In this document: in pieces, positions 1 to 10,140 of the stretch
Layout: each line of letters opens with the position of its first letter
How positions within the stretch are numbered: the first letter of the stretch is position 1
Assembly: GCF_002025205.1 (NCBI RefSeq)
Contig: NZ_CP019947.1
Location: 1,557,501 to 1,621,500, forward strand
From: Pseudomonas sp. CC6-YY-74
Lineage (GTDB): Bacteria; Pseudomonadota; Gammaproteobacteria; Pseudomonadales; Pseudomonadaceae
Reading direction: 5' to 3'
Length of the DNA: 64,000 nt
Notes under the pieces: generated by a model
Database searches by the model: none
The model's input: the letters and a program-made list of their open reading frames with translations, nothing else
Told to the model about the DNA's origin: nothing
Program-made: the position numbers and the translations under genes

Positions 1-242
1 ACCCTGAGCGAGTCACGCTCACCATCGAGCACACGCAACTGCAGCCCAAGATCATTCGCGGCGTCGTGCATGTACTCGATATAAGCGACCCAGAACGGCT
101 CATCGGAATAGCCAGGATTGAGAAACACCACGGACACGGGCGCCTTGGCCGTGGCGGGCTTACCGACACTGGCCGCCGACGCCAAGCCACTCAGCATCGA
201 GAGACACAGCACAAAAATCACACCTACACCTGACCAGATCAC
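1..242 (-). CDS. periplasmic substrate-binding protein, partial (C-terminus outside window)
   Basis: Only the N-terminal 80 or so residues are present; the gene runs off the left edge. The start chosen is a GTG at 242, 8 bases after a GGAG. A hydrophobic signal segment ending near LASAAS is followed by VSVVFLNPGYSDEPFWVAY, which resembles the first strand and helix of sugar-type periplasmic binding proteins (Peripla_BP_4 class). That fold feeds ABC importers or periplasmic sensor domains. The ligand cannot be told from this piece. It is preceded on the same strand by a small membrane peptide gene and a terminator, so it is probably the first gene of its own unit. Confidence 0.6.
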   Translation of the reverse strand, partial: MIWSGVGVIFVLCLSMLSGLASAASVGKPATAKAPVSVVFLNPGYSDEPFWVAYIEYMHDAANDLGLQLRVLDGERDSLR

Positions 243-317
243 GCACACACCTCCAAAAATACGTGCGCAGTATAAGCGTCAGGCAGTGGCTCTTTGCCGC
301 CACTTATCCGCAAACAT

Positions 318-353
318 AAAAAAGCCGACTGCAGCTGGCTGCAATCGGCTTTT
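318..353 (-). terminator. rho-independent terminator (bidirectional)
   Basis: AAAAAAGCCGA and TCGGCTTTT form a stem around a CTGCAG..CTGCAA inner arm. It lies 14 bases after the stop of the small membrane peptide gene on the minus strand and reads as a terminator in both directions. Confidence 0.75.
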
Positions 354-366
354 CAAGCAGCCTGAG

Positions 367-480
367 TTATTGCTGGCTGACCCAGAAGACCGCTGTGGCT
401 ACAACTAACAGAATCAGGAAGAAGATCGCTCTGGCGTCGACAATGCTATCTCGGTTGTCATATTCGCTATGGTCGGTCAT
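367..480 (-). CDS. small single-pass membrane peptide, 37 aa
   Basis: ATG at 480 with an AGGG ribosome site just upstream and TAA at 367. The product has a polar acidic N-terminus (MTDHSEYDNRDSIVDAR), then one hydrophobic helix (AIFFLILLVVATAVFWV) and a short SQQ tail, so it is probably an inner-membrane peptide with the N-terminus in the cytoplasm. A terminator follows directly, which supports a real transcript. I do not recognise the family and no function is assigned. Confidence 0.6.
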   Translation of the reverse strand: MTDHSEYDNRDSIVDARAIFFLILLVVATAVFWVSQQ

Positions 481-997
481 GGACTACCCTTTTTATTGTG
501 CTTATGAGTGGTTCGCTTATGCAGTTAAGCCTAGGTCGCGCACTTGCTCAAGCATTGAGAGGCGGTGAAAAGCCCCCGCCTACTGCGCTAGCCTTCAAAC
601 GCCCTACGCTCCGAGCAATTACCTCAAGCAATCCGCGACTATCATCGGCGCGACATAAACGCTGGCGGGCTGTTGCTTCGCTCCGAACGGATCGCCGCCG
701 GGCTGCCCTACTCGCAGGCAGTCCACTGAAGTGGCCGCATGATTCTGCACCACCTGAAGGACGCTAAGGTACTGCGCCTTACCACGAACGCCTGGAGGCG
801 GCCTCGCCACGGCGTTGGATATTTTCACAACCGCTGAGGTTATGTTCCCGCCCATAGCTAGCACTAATAGTTCTAACCATATACTAAAACATCACTTTTG
901 CGCATAACCCTGAGCTGGTATCTTCCCTCAGCTCCGCTAAGGGGTGCGCGGCCGTGCGCGCAGAATTGCTGTAAGCAGCCTGAAAACAGGACCCTTC
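481..997. other. intergenic region upstream of cysI
   Basis: About 500 bases without a convincing gene. A weak hairpin (AGGCGG..CCGCCT) lies near 561-582, and an AT-rich stretch (CATATACTAAAACATCAC) lies at about 877-895, where the cysI promoter would be expected. In Pseudomonas this promoter is normally controlled by CysB, but I see no site clear enough to mark. Confidence 0.4.
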
Positions 998-2656
998 ATG
1001 TACGTATACGACCAGTACGATCAACAAATCATCGAGGACCGCGTCCAGCAGTTCCGTGATCAGACCCGCCGTTTCCTGGCTGGTGAGCTGAGTGGCGAAG
1101 AATTCCGCCCGCTGCGCCTGCAAAATGGCCTGTACATTCAGCGCTTTGCGCCCATGTTGCGGATCGCCGTGCCCTATGGCCTGCTGTCCTCCAAGCAGGT
1201 GCGCATGCTGGCCAAGATTGCCCGCGACTACGACAAGGGTTACGCCCACATCAGCACCCGGCAGAACGTCCAGTTCAACTGGCCTGATCTGGAAGACGTG
1301 CCCGAGATCCTCGCCGAACTGGCTACCGTGCAGATGCATGCGATCCAGACCAGCGGTAACTGCATTCGCAACACCACCACCGACCAGTTCGCTGGCGTGG
1401 CCAAGGACGAGATCGTCGATCCGCGCCCCTGGTGCGAAATCATCCGCCAGTGGTCGACCTTCCACCCCGAGTTCACCCACCTGCCGCGCAAGTTCAAGAT
1501 CGCCGTCAATGGCGCTACCAGCGACCGCGCAGCCATCGAAGTGCATGACATCGGCCTTGAGGCAGTGAACAACGCCGCCGGCGAACTGGGTTTCCGTGTC
1601 TCCGTCGGTGGCGGCCTAGGTCGTACCCCGGTGGTTGGCAGCTTCATCAATGAGTTCCTGCCCTGGCAGCATTTGATCAGCTACCTCGACGCCATCCTGC
1701 GTGTGTATAACCGCTATGGCCGTCGCGACAACAAGTACAAGGCGCGCATCAAGATCCTGGTCAAGGCGCTGACCCCCGCGGTGTTCGCCGAGCGCGTCAA
1801 CGCCGAGTGGGCACACCTGAAGGATGGCTCGACCACCCTGACTGAAGCCGAAGTGGCGCGCGTCGCCGCGCATTTCGTCGACCCGGCCTATCAGCCCCTG
1901 CACGACCAGGACGCCGTCCTGGCACAACTGGACGCCGAGCACCCAGGTTTCGCCCGCTGGCGTCAGCGCAACACCTTCGCCCACAAGCAAGCTGGCTATG
2001 TCGCTGTCACCCTGTCGCTCAAGCCAACTGGCGTCGCGCCGGGGGATGTCACCGACAAGCAGCTCGACGCCATCGCCGAACTGGCTGATCGCTACTGCTT
2101 TGGCGAGGTGCGCAACAGCCATAACCAGAACATCATCCTCGCCGACGTCGAGCAGACTCAGCTGTTCAGCCTCTGGGGCGAACTGCGCGAACACGGCTTT
2201 GCCACACCGAACGTGGGCCTGCTGACCGATATCATCTGCTGCCCAGGTGGCGACTTCTGCTCGTTGGCCAACGCCAAGTCGATTCCGGTAGCCGAAGCCA
2301 TCCAGCGCCGTTTCGATGATCTGGATTACCTGTTCGACATCGGCGACATCGAGCTGAACATTTCCGGGTGCATGAACGCCTGCGGCCATCACCACGTTGG
2401 CCACATTGGCATCCTCGGCGTGGACAAGAAGGGCCAGGAGTTCTATCAGGTGTCGATCGGCGGCAACTCCGGCCGCGACGCCAGCCTGGCGCAAATTCTC
2501 GGCCCATCCTTTGCCCAGGACGACATGCCGGATGTGATCGACAAGATCATCAAGGTCTACATCGAGCAACGCACCGATGAAGAAAGTTTCCTCGACACCT
2601 TCCGCCGTATCGGTGTCGCCCCGTTCAAGGAGCGCGTATATGCAGCGAATCATTAA
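998..2656 (+). CDS. cysI: assimilatory sulfite reductase hemoprotein (CysI)
   Basis: This 552-residue cytoplasmic enzyme reduces sulfite to sulfide for cysteine synthesis, using siroheme and a [4Fe-4S] cluster. The cluster cysteines are visible as C-x5-C (Cys415, Cys421) and C-x3-C (Cys458, Cys462) within CCPGGDFCS and SGCMNACGHHH. The two ferredoxin-like half repeats and the GNCIRN and RKFKIAVNG motifs of the nitrite/sulfite reductase family are present. Start ATG at 998 follows AGG at an 8-base gap and gives the usual Pseudomonas length; an upstream in-frame extension from 944 lacks family similarity. The next gene (DUF934) overlaps it by 17 bases, indicating translational coupling. Confidence 0.95.
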   Translation: MYVYDQYDQQIIEDRVQQFRDQTRRFLAGELSGEEFRPLRLQNGLYIQRFAPMLRIAVPYGLLSSKQVRMLAKIARDYDKGYAHISTRQNVQFNWPDLEDVPEILAELATVQMHAIQTSGNCIRNTTTDQFAGVAKDEIVDPRPWCEIIRQWSTFHPEFTHLPRKFKIAVNGATSDRAAIEVHDIGLEAVNNAAGELGFRVSVGGGLGRTPVVGSFINEFLPWQHLISYLDAILRVYNRYGRRDNKYKARIKILVKALTPAVFAERVNAEWAHLKDGSTTLTEAEVARVAAHFVDPAYQPLHDQDAVLAQLDAEHPGFARWRQRNTFAHKQAGYVAVTLSLKPTGVAPGDVTDKQLDAIAELADRYCFGEVRNSHNQNIILADVEQTQLFSLWGELREHGFATPNVGLLTDIICCPGGDFCSLANAKSIPVAEAIQRRFDDLDYLFDIGDIELNISGCMNACGHHHVGHIGILGVDKKGQEFYQVSIGGNSGRDASLAQILGPSFAQDDMPDVIDKIIKVYIEQRTDEESFLDTFRRIGVAPFKERVYAANH

Positions 2657-3137
2657 GAATGGCCAGGTGGTCGACGAGTCCTGGCATCTACTGCCCAAGG
2701 ACACGACCCTCGATGGCCTGAGCAACTGTGATGACCTGATCGTGCCCCTGGCGTTGTGGGTCGAGCACTCGCGCGCACTCAAGGCCCGCGACGGCGGCTT
2801 GGGCGTTTGGCTGGAAGCCGGTGAGGAGATTGAGGAAATCGCCGATCAGCTGGATAACTTCCAGGTGATCGCCCTTAACTTTCCTGCATTCACCGACGGG
2901 CGCCATTGTTCAAGCGCTTATCTGCTGCGCACCCGTTATGGCTACACGGGTGAAGTGCGCGCCATCGGCGATGTGCTGCGTGATCAGCTGTTCGCGTTAC
3001 AGCGCTGCGGTTTCGATGCCTTCGCCCTGCGCGAAGACAAGGATCCGCAGGACGCACTGAAAGCGTTCGAGGAATTCTCGGAGGTTTATCAGGCTTCCAG
3101 CGACCAGCCGCAACCGCTGTTTCGCCGCCGCGCCTGA
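2640..3137 (+). CDS. DUF934 family protein, CysI partner
   Basis: This 165-residue protein belongs to the DUF934 family, nearly always encoded directly after cysI in Pseudomonas and thought to assist sulfite reductase; its biochemical role is not established. Visible family features are the N-terminal IIKNGQVVDESW segment, LWLE-type turn, and the FTDGRHCSSAYLLRTRYGY..GEVRAIGDVLRDQ core. The ATG at 2640 has AAGGAG upstream and lies inside the end of cysI, so the two are co-translated. A strong hairpin follows the stop. Confidence 0.9.
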   Translation: MQRIIKNGQVVDESWHLLPKDTTLDGLSNCDDLIVPLALWVEHSRALKARDGGLGVWLEAGEEIEEIADQLDNFQVIALNFPAFTDGRHCSSAYLLRTRYGYTGEVRAIGDVLRDQLFALQRCGFDAFALREDKDPQDALKAFEEFSEVYQASSDQPQPLFRRRA

Positions 3138-3152
3138 TCCGCGAAGTCGAGT

Positions 3153-3178
3153 AGGCGGCGGGATGACTCCCGCCGCCT
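3153..3178 (+). terminator. terminator of the cysI operon
   Basis: AGGCGGCGGG and CCCGCCGCCT form a perfect 10-bp stem with a 6-base loop, 16 bases after the DUF934 stop. There is no long T run after it. Confidence 0.65.
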
Positions 3179-3408
3179 GTACGATTCGCTATACGCCGGC
3201 TCAGGCCATACGATTAAGTTGATTGATCGTATCCGCTATCGAGACCAACCCAGGTCGACCCCATTGCTCGCCAGCCGCCTGATTCATCTGGCATGCGCCC
3301 GAGTGCCAGCATGGATCTCGAGCACTGACCGCGGATATCCAGGCGCGCATCGCGTCGAACATCCAGATGTATCAGGTAGCGCCTACGCGCAATGCCTGAC
3401 CTCTCCAT
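3179..3408. other. intergenic region, nothing recognised
   Basis: Between two convergent terminators. No open frame here resembles a known protein and no RNA gene was recognised. Confidence 0.4.
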
Positions 3409-3433
3409 GAAAAAACGCGGCCGAGGCCGCGTT
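3409..3433 (-). terminator. terminator downstream of pedI
   Basis: AACGCGGCC-GA-GGCCGCGTT stem-loop with an A run on its left, which becomes a T run on the minus strand. It lies downstream of the aldehyde dehydrogenase gene. Confidence 0.7.
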
Positions 3434-3554
3434 GCGAGAGTGATTTGCTGCCGTCAATATCAGGCCGCTGCAGCCTGTTGCAAATCTCGCCCGAAGGCAT
3501 ATCGCAGGGTAACCCGGCGCACGGGAGCACCTGCGCCGAGGAGCATCATCAGAC

Positions 3555-5074
<1,520 letters not shown>

Positions 5075-5184
5075 GGTGGTGCCCTCTCTTGTTTGTCGGA
5101 GCCTGCCCGTGGACGTGAAACAGGTCATGGTTCGATATTAGAAAGTCGCCCATGCGAAGGGTATGCGCCCAAGGCACCAATCGC

Positions 5185-5199
5185 CTCGTCATTTGGTAG
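5185..5199 (-). promoter_or_regulatory. candidate quinoprotein-regulon operator, site E
   Basis: CTCGTCATTTGGTAG, a variant of the consensus CTACTNCCTTGGTAG found six times in this locus. Its centre lies about 118 bp upstream of the pedI start codon. Confidence 0.5.
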
Positions 5200-5293
5200 T
5201 AGGTGCGAAAGCACTCTGCGACATGACTTGCTGTCTGCAGGTGCAGGAACCACCACAGTAAAGACGACCTCATACGGTTACGTCCAAAACGAC

Positions 5294-5318
5294 GATGGCC
5301 GGTCAAAGACCGGCCATC
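5294..5318 (-). terminator. terminator of pedH
   Basis: GATGGCCGGTC-AAA-GACCGGCCATC, a perfect 11-bp stem, 27 bases after the pedH stop codon on the minus strand. Confidence 0.8.
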
Positions 5319-5344
5319 GAGTCACACAGGGTGAAACACGAGGA

Positions 5345-7120
5345 TTAGTGTTTGGCCACCAGGTCCTTCGGCAGCTTGAAGGTCCAGAGCATGCCGCCCT
5401 GGTTGAAGTTCTTCACCCGCTTGGCCACTTCGCCGCCCCACAGCGGCACCGCGCCACCCCAACCGGAGAGTACCGAGACATATTGCTCACCATCCATTTC
5501 CCAGGTGACCGGGGAGCCCAGCACGCCGGAACCGGTCTGGAATTCCCAGACATTCTCGCCGGTCTTGGCGTTAAAGGCCTTGAGGAAGCCTTCAGGCGTG
5601 CCGGTAAACACCAGGTTGCCCTTGGTGGTCATCACCCCGCCCCACAGTGGCGCGTAGTTCTCCTGGCGCCAGACTTCCTTGCCGGTTTTCGGGTCGATAG
5701 CGCGCAGCACGCCGATGTAATCCTCGTTCAGCGGACGGATGGTGAAACCGGCGCCGAGGTAAGCCGCGCCCTTCTTGTAGGCGATCTCCTCGTTCCAGAT
5801 ATCCATGCCCCACTCGTTGGACGGCACGTAGAACAGCCCGGTGTCCTTGCTGTAGGCCATTGGCATCCAGTTCTTCGCGCCGAGGAAGGCCGGTACGGAG
5901 AACACGCTGCTGCCCTTGTCGGCACTGCCCGGTGCGCCTGGACGGTTGCTGTCGTCATAAATCGGACGGCCGTTCTTGTCCAGACCCTTGGCCCAGGTGA
6001 TCTTGTCGACGAACGGGAAGCCGCGGATGAACTTGCCATTGGTGCGATCGAGCACGTAGAAGAAGCCGTTACGGTCGGCGGTAGCCGCGGCCTGGACGGT
6101 CCTGCCGCCTTCCTGGTAGTTGAAGGACACCAGCTCGTTGACCCCATCGAAGTCCCAGCCGTCGTGCGGGGTGGTCTGGAAGTGCCACTTGATGGTGCCG
6201 TCGTCCGGGTTCAGGGCCAGACGCGAGGACGAATAGAGGTTGTCGCCAGGGCGCAGGTGCGAGTTCCACGGCGCCGGGTTACCGGTACCGAACAGCAACA
6301 GGTTGGTTTCTGGGTCGTACAGGCCGCCTAGCCAAGGCGCCGCGCCGCCGGTTTTCCACAGGTCGCCCGGCCAGGTCTTGCCGGCTTCGCCGCCGGAGAT
6401 GCCGTTCTCGATCTTCTTGCCGTCCTTGTAGATGTAGCCCATGTGACCTTCGACGGTCGGCCGGGTCCACAGCAGTTCGCCGTTTTTCGGGTCATAGGCT
6501 TCGATCTTGCCGACGATGCCGAATTCGCCACCGGACACGCCGGTAATCAGCTTGCCATTGATTACCAGCGGTGCCGCGGTGATCGAGTAACCGGCCTTGT
6601 GGTCGGCGACGCTCTTGCGCCACACCACTTTGCCGGTGTCCTTGTTCAAGGCCACCAGTTTGGCGTCCAGGGTGCCGAAGATCACCAGGTCGCCATACAA
6701 CGCCACACCACGGTTGATCACGTCGCAGCACGGACGGATGTCATCCGGCAGGCGCGCATCGTATTGCCAGAGTTCCTTGCCGGTGCGCGCATCCACGGCA
6801 AACACCCGCGAGTAGGAGGCAGTGACGTACATCACGCCGTCCTTGATCATCGGCTGGGCTTGCTGGCCGCGCTGCTTTTCACCACCGAAGGACATCGCCC
6901 AGACTGGACGCAGGTCCTTGATATTGTCGGTATTGAGAATGTCCAGGGTGCTGTAGCGCTGGCCTTGCAGGCCCATGCCGTTGGTGACGATCTGGTTAGT
7001 GGAATTCACATCGTCGAGAATTTCCTGATCGGTGACCGCCCACGCCGACACGGCGGGGAGGAGCATGGCGGCGCACAGTGCACTCAGCACCAAGGGCTTG
7101 CATAGACCGGAGTGTTTCAT
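5345..7120 (-). CDS. pedH: PQQ-dependent alcohol dehydrogenase, PedH-type (predicted lanthanide-dependent)
   Basis: This 591-residue periplasmic quinoprotein oxidises primary alcohols and aldehydes and passes electrons to a soluble cytochrome c. It has a signal peptide (cleavage near AWA-V, residue 28), the vicinal disulfide Cys131-Cys132, metal ligands Glu199 (SGGEFG) and Asn281 (TGNPAPWN), catalytic Asp323 and an extra Asp325 in [11 protein letters not shown]. The extra aspartate two residues after the catalytic one is the hallmark of lanthanide-using enzymes (XoxF, PedH); calcium enzymes have Ser or Ala there. The sequence as a whole matches my memory of Pseudomonas putida PedH closely, more so than PedE/ExaA. 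It has its own terminator and a palindromic site about 116 bp upstream. No calcium-type paralogue lies in this window. Lanthanide use is inferred, not measured. Confidence 0.93.
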   Translation of the reverse strand: MKHSGLCKPLVLSALCAAMLLPAVSAWAVTDQEILDDVNSTNQIVTNGMGLQGQRYSTLDILNTDNIKDLRPVWAMSFGGEKQRGQQAQPMIKDGVMYVTASYSRVFAVDARTGKELWQYDARLPDDIRPCCDVINRGVALYGDLVIFGTLDAKLVALNKDTGKVVWRKSVADHKAGYSITAAPLVINGKLITGVSGGEFGIVGKIEAYDPKNGELLWTRPTVEGHMGYIYKDGKKIENGISGGEAGKTWPGDLWKTGGAAPWLGGLYDPETNLLLFGTGNPAPWNSHLRPGDNLYSSSRLALNPDDGTIKWHFQTTPHDGWDFDGVNELVSFNYQEGGRTVQAAATADRNGFFYVLDRTNGKFIRGFPFVDKITWAKGLDKNGRPIYDDSNRPGAPGSADKGSSVFSVPAFLGAKNWMPMAYSKDTGLFYVPSNEWGMDIWNEEIAYKKGAAYLGAGFTIRPLNEDYIGVLRAIDPKTGKEVWRQENYAPLWGGVMTTKGNLVFTGTPEGFLKAFNAKTGENVWEFQTGSGVLGSPVTWEMDGEQYVSVLSGWGGAVPLWGGEVAKRVKNFNQGGMLWTFKLPKDLVAKH

Positions 7121-7669
7121 TGCGGTTACCTCTGCGGGTTAATTGTTATCCCCGGGAAGTTTTCCCGGTCTGCCGCTAATTCTTCGCCGCAGGGCCTCAC
7201 ACAACAATTGCACGCAGTACCGATTTAACTACTCCCTTGGTAGCAATACTCACCTACCTATCAGCAGCATTTCACCCGTCTGGGCGCACGGATGGATATC
7301 AGTGGCACCAGCCGCGAAGAGGGGATCGCCGCTGGCCATCGCGCCCGGCGGTACTGCGTCATGCTCAGATATGCCAAGGAGGTAACTGGCCACGCGGGCC
7401 ATCGCGAGCTTTTGCGCGAGTCCAGCAGTGCCTCGATGAGTGCCCGCGTGCTCGGCAAATATCTCGGCTGGCACATGCCGCGCCAGCGCTACCTCATCGT
7501 CGACGACACCTGGGATCGCAGCAGCGAAAGTGAACGGCGCGCCGCCACCGCTCTAAGTCGGCCCGGCCACCTGGGTGCAACCCGGTATGGCTGGAACAAG
7601 GATCCAGCGCATATGCACCTCATGTGCAGTTCAGGCGCGCCGCAGGTACGGCGCGTCAGGCGTCAGGCG
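7121..7669. other. pedH promoter region and unassigned sequence
   Basis: The first 130 bases upstream of pedH hold the promoter area and site A. The remaining 400 bases have open frames on both strands but none I can match to a family. The related P. putida cluster, as I recall it, has a zinc metallohydrolase gene at this place; I looked for its His motifs and did not find them, so a relic of that gene is only a guess. Confidence 0.4.
7229..7243 (-). promoter_or_regulatory. candidate quinoprotein-regulon operator, site A
   Basis: CTACTCCCTTGGTAG, which matches the consensus at every defined position. The centre is about 116 bp upstream of the pedH start. Confidence 0.55.
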
Positions 7670-7987
7670 TCAGGGCGCGAGTTTGACCTCACTGATCTGT
7701 ATCAGTGGCTGGCTGTCGGTGAAGTTGGACAGATCGCCCATGATCCGCTCGGCGTGCGGCGCAAAGCTGTTCTGAAAACTCTCGACGCTGTCGAAATACA
7801 GGTGGCCCATGGCGACGAAGGGCGCCCGACTATCGGGGTCGGCGCTGGCCAGACCCTGGTCCACGGCAATGGCCTTGCAGGCATCGCCCAGGCACTTGCG
7901 CACTATGTCCATGTGCTGGCTGCAGTAGTAGCCGAAGTCGAAATGCACGCCGGGGTTGTTGGGGTAGAGCACGCTGACTTTGATCAT
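7670..7987 (-). CDS. EthD / dimeric alpha-beta barrel family protein
   Basis: This 105-residue protein starts MIKVSVLYPNNPGVHFDFGYYCSQHMD, the typical opening of the EthD family (ferredoxin-like dimeric barrel). Members appear beside oxidative degradation genes, often with unknown roles. The conserved YYxxxHM motif is present, and the second half has the PFVAMGHLYFDSVESFQ strand. I chose ATG at 7987 because family proteins start here; a further 14 codons upstream are possible. It lies on the same strand as the quinoprotein genes, but gaps of about 550 and 440 bases separate it from its neighbours, so it may be transcribed alone. Function here is unknown. Confidence 0.75.
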   Translation of the reverse strand: MIKVSVLYPNNPGVHFDFGYYCSQHMDIVRKCLGDACKAIAVDQGLASADPDSRAPFVAMGHLYFDSVESFQNSFAPHAERIMGDLSNFTDSQPLIQISEVKLAP

Positions 7988-8427
7988 TGGGTTTATCTCA
8001 CTGGTTATGGCTAGCAAGTTCTTGTGCAAGGCTGAAGCCTCTGCACACTCAACACCTTACAACGCGGCCGTGAATTCATTGCCACTGTTATCGCCTAGCT
8101 ACAGCTCGGTTTCACCCTCACCTGCACCTCCAGGCCGCGGGTCGAATTCGCACTGACGTAGGGGCACAACTCGGGCTGATGAGGTAGGACTCGGGAGTGC
8201 CGCCGACCAAACCGCTGTCCATTGGATGGGCGATCTGCAGTCGCAAACGACTGAAATCTGCCCGGGTTGTAGCCAGCCAAGGACTGGATCGCCCTCGCCG
8301 CCTGCCCCAGCCCATGCTGGGCCAGGCGAGCAACGCCTACAGCAGCAAAGACCGGCTATCCGGCACACACCCCCTGCCTGGCGAACCGGCAGCAAATGCC
8401 GGCCTCAAGCTGGCGAGCGGTAAGCCG
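7988..8427 (-). pseudogene. decayed SoxYZ-like carrier gene (quinoprotein-associated), relic
   Basis: No intact gene occupies these 440 bases, but on the minus strand one frame reads DFSRLRLQIAHPMDSGLVGG followed by TPESYLIS (about 8175-8264). This resembles the SoxZ half of the quinoprotein dehydrogenase-associated SoxYZ-like carrier family, whose gene sits between the binding protein and pedH in related clusters as I remember them. Downstream the sense jumps to a second frame (GLEVQVRVKP), and upstream the match is lost, so the gene is broken by deletions and frameshifts. The family assignment comes from one short block. Confidence 0.4.
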
Positions 8428-9330
8428 TTATTCGACTTCCTGATACAACCCCGGCAGTTCGTAACGCAAACCATAGCGGCCATAGAGTTGTTTGAGATCA
8501 CCAGAGAGAATCAGCTCTTCGAGCTTTTCCTCCAGAGCGTAAGCCAGTTGCCGATTGCTTTCATGCACCGCCATGCCGATATCCCAGACCTGCTTGCCCA
8601 TCTTGGGGTAGGCGTTCTCGGCCAAGGCCAGATTGCTGTCTGCGGCCTGCTTTACCTGCCAGTCGATCTCGCCGCGCATGGCCATCACCGCATCGACCTC
8701 GCCCTTCTTCATCCCGGCAAAGGCGGCCTGGGGATTGCTGAAGTGATGGGTCTTGCCACTGAGCATGCCGTCGAACACCGAGGACAGGTAGAAGGACGGC
8801 ACGCTGTCGACCTCGACGCCAATCGGATGTTGCTGGAACACCGCCACGCTGGGCACGGTCTTGAGTCGGCGCCGGTCGTAGGCGACCTGCCAGCGCTCGC
8901 GCTGATAGGGGCCGAACATCACCACCTGCTCGTTGACCAGTTCGCCGAACTCGTTGCTCATGTTGGAAAACTCGCGATCGTAAGGCACGCGCAGCATCAC
9001 GTCGGCCAGCACATCTGGGCGCAGGTAATGCCCGCGCCAGATGTAGTCACGCAGATCGTCGTCGAGCTTTTCCCCCGGTGGCGCCCAGATCAGTTGCAGC
9101 TTGAGCCCCAGGCCCGTGGCCAAAGCCTGGGCCAACTCGTAATCGACGCCGCGCGGCTGACCATCCTGCAGGAAGCTGTAAGGCGGGAAATCCTCATAGA
9201 GGGCGACCTTGAGCACACCGGACTCGATGATCGAGTCATAGCTGCGTATTGGCGCCTGGGCTTGGGCCGGTGCAGCTACCAGGCCCAACGTACAGAGCAA
9301 CGCACTCAACAGCAGGACAGTCAGGCGCAT
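8428..9330 (-). CDS. quinoprotein dehydrogenase-associated substrate-binding protein
   Basis: This protein of about 300 residues has a signal peptide (MRLTVLLLSALLCTLGLVAAPAQAQ region) and an SBP_bac_3 fold: VLKVALYEDFPPYSFLQDGQ opens domain 1, and AFAGMKKGEVDAVMAMRGEI is in the C-terminal lobe. Binding proteins of this kind are encoded beside PQQ alcohol dehydrogenases and may present cofactor, metal or substrate; the ligand is not known. The cytochrome c stop and an upstream ATG at 9336 overlap (TAATG), but ATG at 9330 lies 8 bases after GAGGAG and is preferred. It is co-transcribed with the upstream cytochrome gene. Confidence 0.85.
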   Translation of the reverse strand: MRLTVLLLSALLCTLGLVAAPAQAQAPIRSYDSIIESGVLKVALYEDFPPYSFLQDGQPRGVDYELAQALATGLGLKLQLIWAPPGEKLDDDLRDYIWRGHYLRPDVLADVMLRVPYDREFSNMSNEFGELVNEQVVMFGPYQRERWQVAYDRRRLKTVPSVAVFQQHPIGVEVDSVPSFYLSSVFDGMLSGKTHHFSNPQAAFAGMKKGEVDAVMAMRGEIDWQVKQAADSNLALAENAYPKMGKQVWDIGMAVHESNRQLAYALEEKLEELILSGDLKQLYGRYGLRYELPGLYQEVE

Positions 9331-9335
9331 GGCCA

Positions 9336-9755
9336 TTACTCCTCGACGTGCACGCTCTCCAAGTAGCTGCGTACGGCCCACAGTGCTTCCTGGCTAAGGT
9401 AATCGGCCATCTTCGGCATATACACCCGGCCGTCACGCACCGCACCGTTGATCACCCGCTCCTTGAACCACTCATCGCCCATGGCGCCGATTTCGAGCAG
9501 GCGCAGATCCGGGGCGATGCCGCCAGACTTGGCTTCCAGGCCGTGGCAGGCCGCGCAATTCTGGTTGTATGCCGAGGCGCCAATTTCAATCGCCTTGGGG
9601 TTGTCGCGGTAGGGGTTCTCTTCCAGCCACTCTTCGCCCAACGGTTCCAGTCCGGGGGTCTTGACGTCTTGCGGGACCACATCGCCATGCGCCCAGAGCG
9701 TGGCCGAGAAAGCCAACAGCAGCAGGGCGGCACCGGTTTTTTGTTTGATTTTCAT
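9336..9755 (-). CDS. pedF: cytochrome c550, electron acceptor of the alcohol dehydrogenase (PedF/ExaB-like)
   Basis: This 139-residue periplasmic cytochrome carries electrons from reduced PQQ to the terminal oxidases. A signal peptide ends near LWAHG. The heme motif is Cys67-Ala-Ala-Cys70-His71, and Met113 or Met116 in VYMPKM is the likely sixth ligand. The start MKIKQKTG at 9755 follows AGAGG; an in-frame extension to 9836 has no signal-peptide character. In related clusters this gene follows the calcium-type dehydrogenase, but here no dehydrogenase precedes it. Site B of the recurrent palindrome is about 114 bp upstream. Confidence 0.9.
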   Translation of the reverse strand: MKIKQKTGAALLLLAFSATLWAHGDVVPQDVKTPGLEPLGEEWLEENPYRDNPKAIEIGASAYNQNCAACHGLEAKSGGIAPDLRLLEIGAMGDEWFKERVINGAVRDGRVYMPKMADYLSQEALWAVRSYLESVHVEE

Positions 9756-10140
9756 GATCGAGACCTCTTCGAATACACGCAGGACAGGCGTTATTGAGCT
9801 TGCTTGTAACCATCTTAGAAAGACCTGGGCGCGCACCGAATGCTGCTTTGGTGGCCCGTGCCTAGTCCCTTGGTAGTAGGGCTTGTGGCGGCCGTCAGGC
9901 AGGGCTTGCGCAGCAAGGCTGCGGGTATCGACGGCTATCTGGCGGCAAACAGCTGGGCTTCAGCGCGGCGTCGTGAGACCAGGTCATTGCTGTGTGCAGG
10001 AGCCGGCCAGTCGCATGGTGTCGCTGCCAAGCAAACAACGTTGCGAGAGCGCCGTCGGTTGAACCCGCTGTCCGCCGGTAAAGCGCCAACGCCAGGGAGC
10101 GGCGAAGCTCAACAGCGAAGCCGCCTATTTGCGCGCGGCC
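9756..10140. other. pedF promoter region, no gene seen
   Basis: 385 bases between pedF and the cupredoxin-like gene, containing site B. A pedE-type dehydrogenase would be expected here by comparison with related clusters, but no trace of quinoprotein sequence is visible in any frame. Confidence 0.5.
9862..9876 (-). promoter_or_regulatory. candidate quinoprotein-regulon operator, site B
   Basis: CTAGTCCCTTGGTAG, one mismatch to the consensus. The centre is about 114 bp upstream of the pedF start. Confidence 0.5.

Noticed and set aside
619..864. Minus-strand frame of 81 codons before cysI
   Set aside because: No ribosome site and no similarity; composition looks non-coding.
5093..6331. Open frame of 412 codons antisense to pedH
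   Set aside because: Shadow of pedH; no signal peptide, no recognised domain.
7250..7474. Minus-strand frame upstream of pedH considered as a small regulator (LAQKLAMARVASYLL)
   Set aside because: Only a faint resemblance to Crp/FNR helices, no cofactor or DNA-binding motif.
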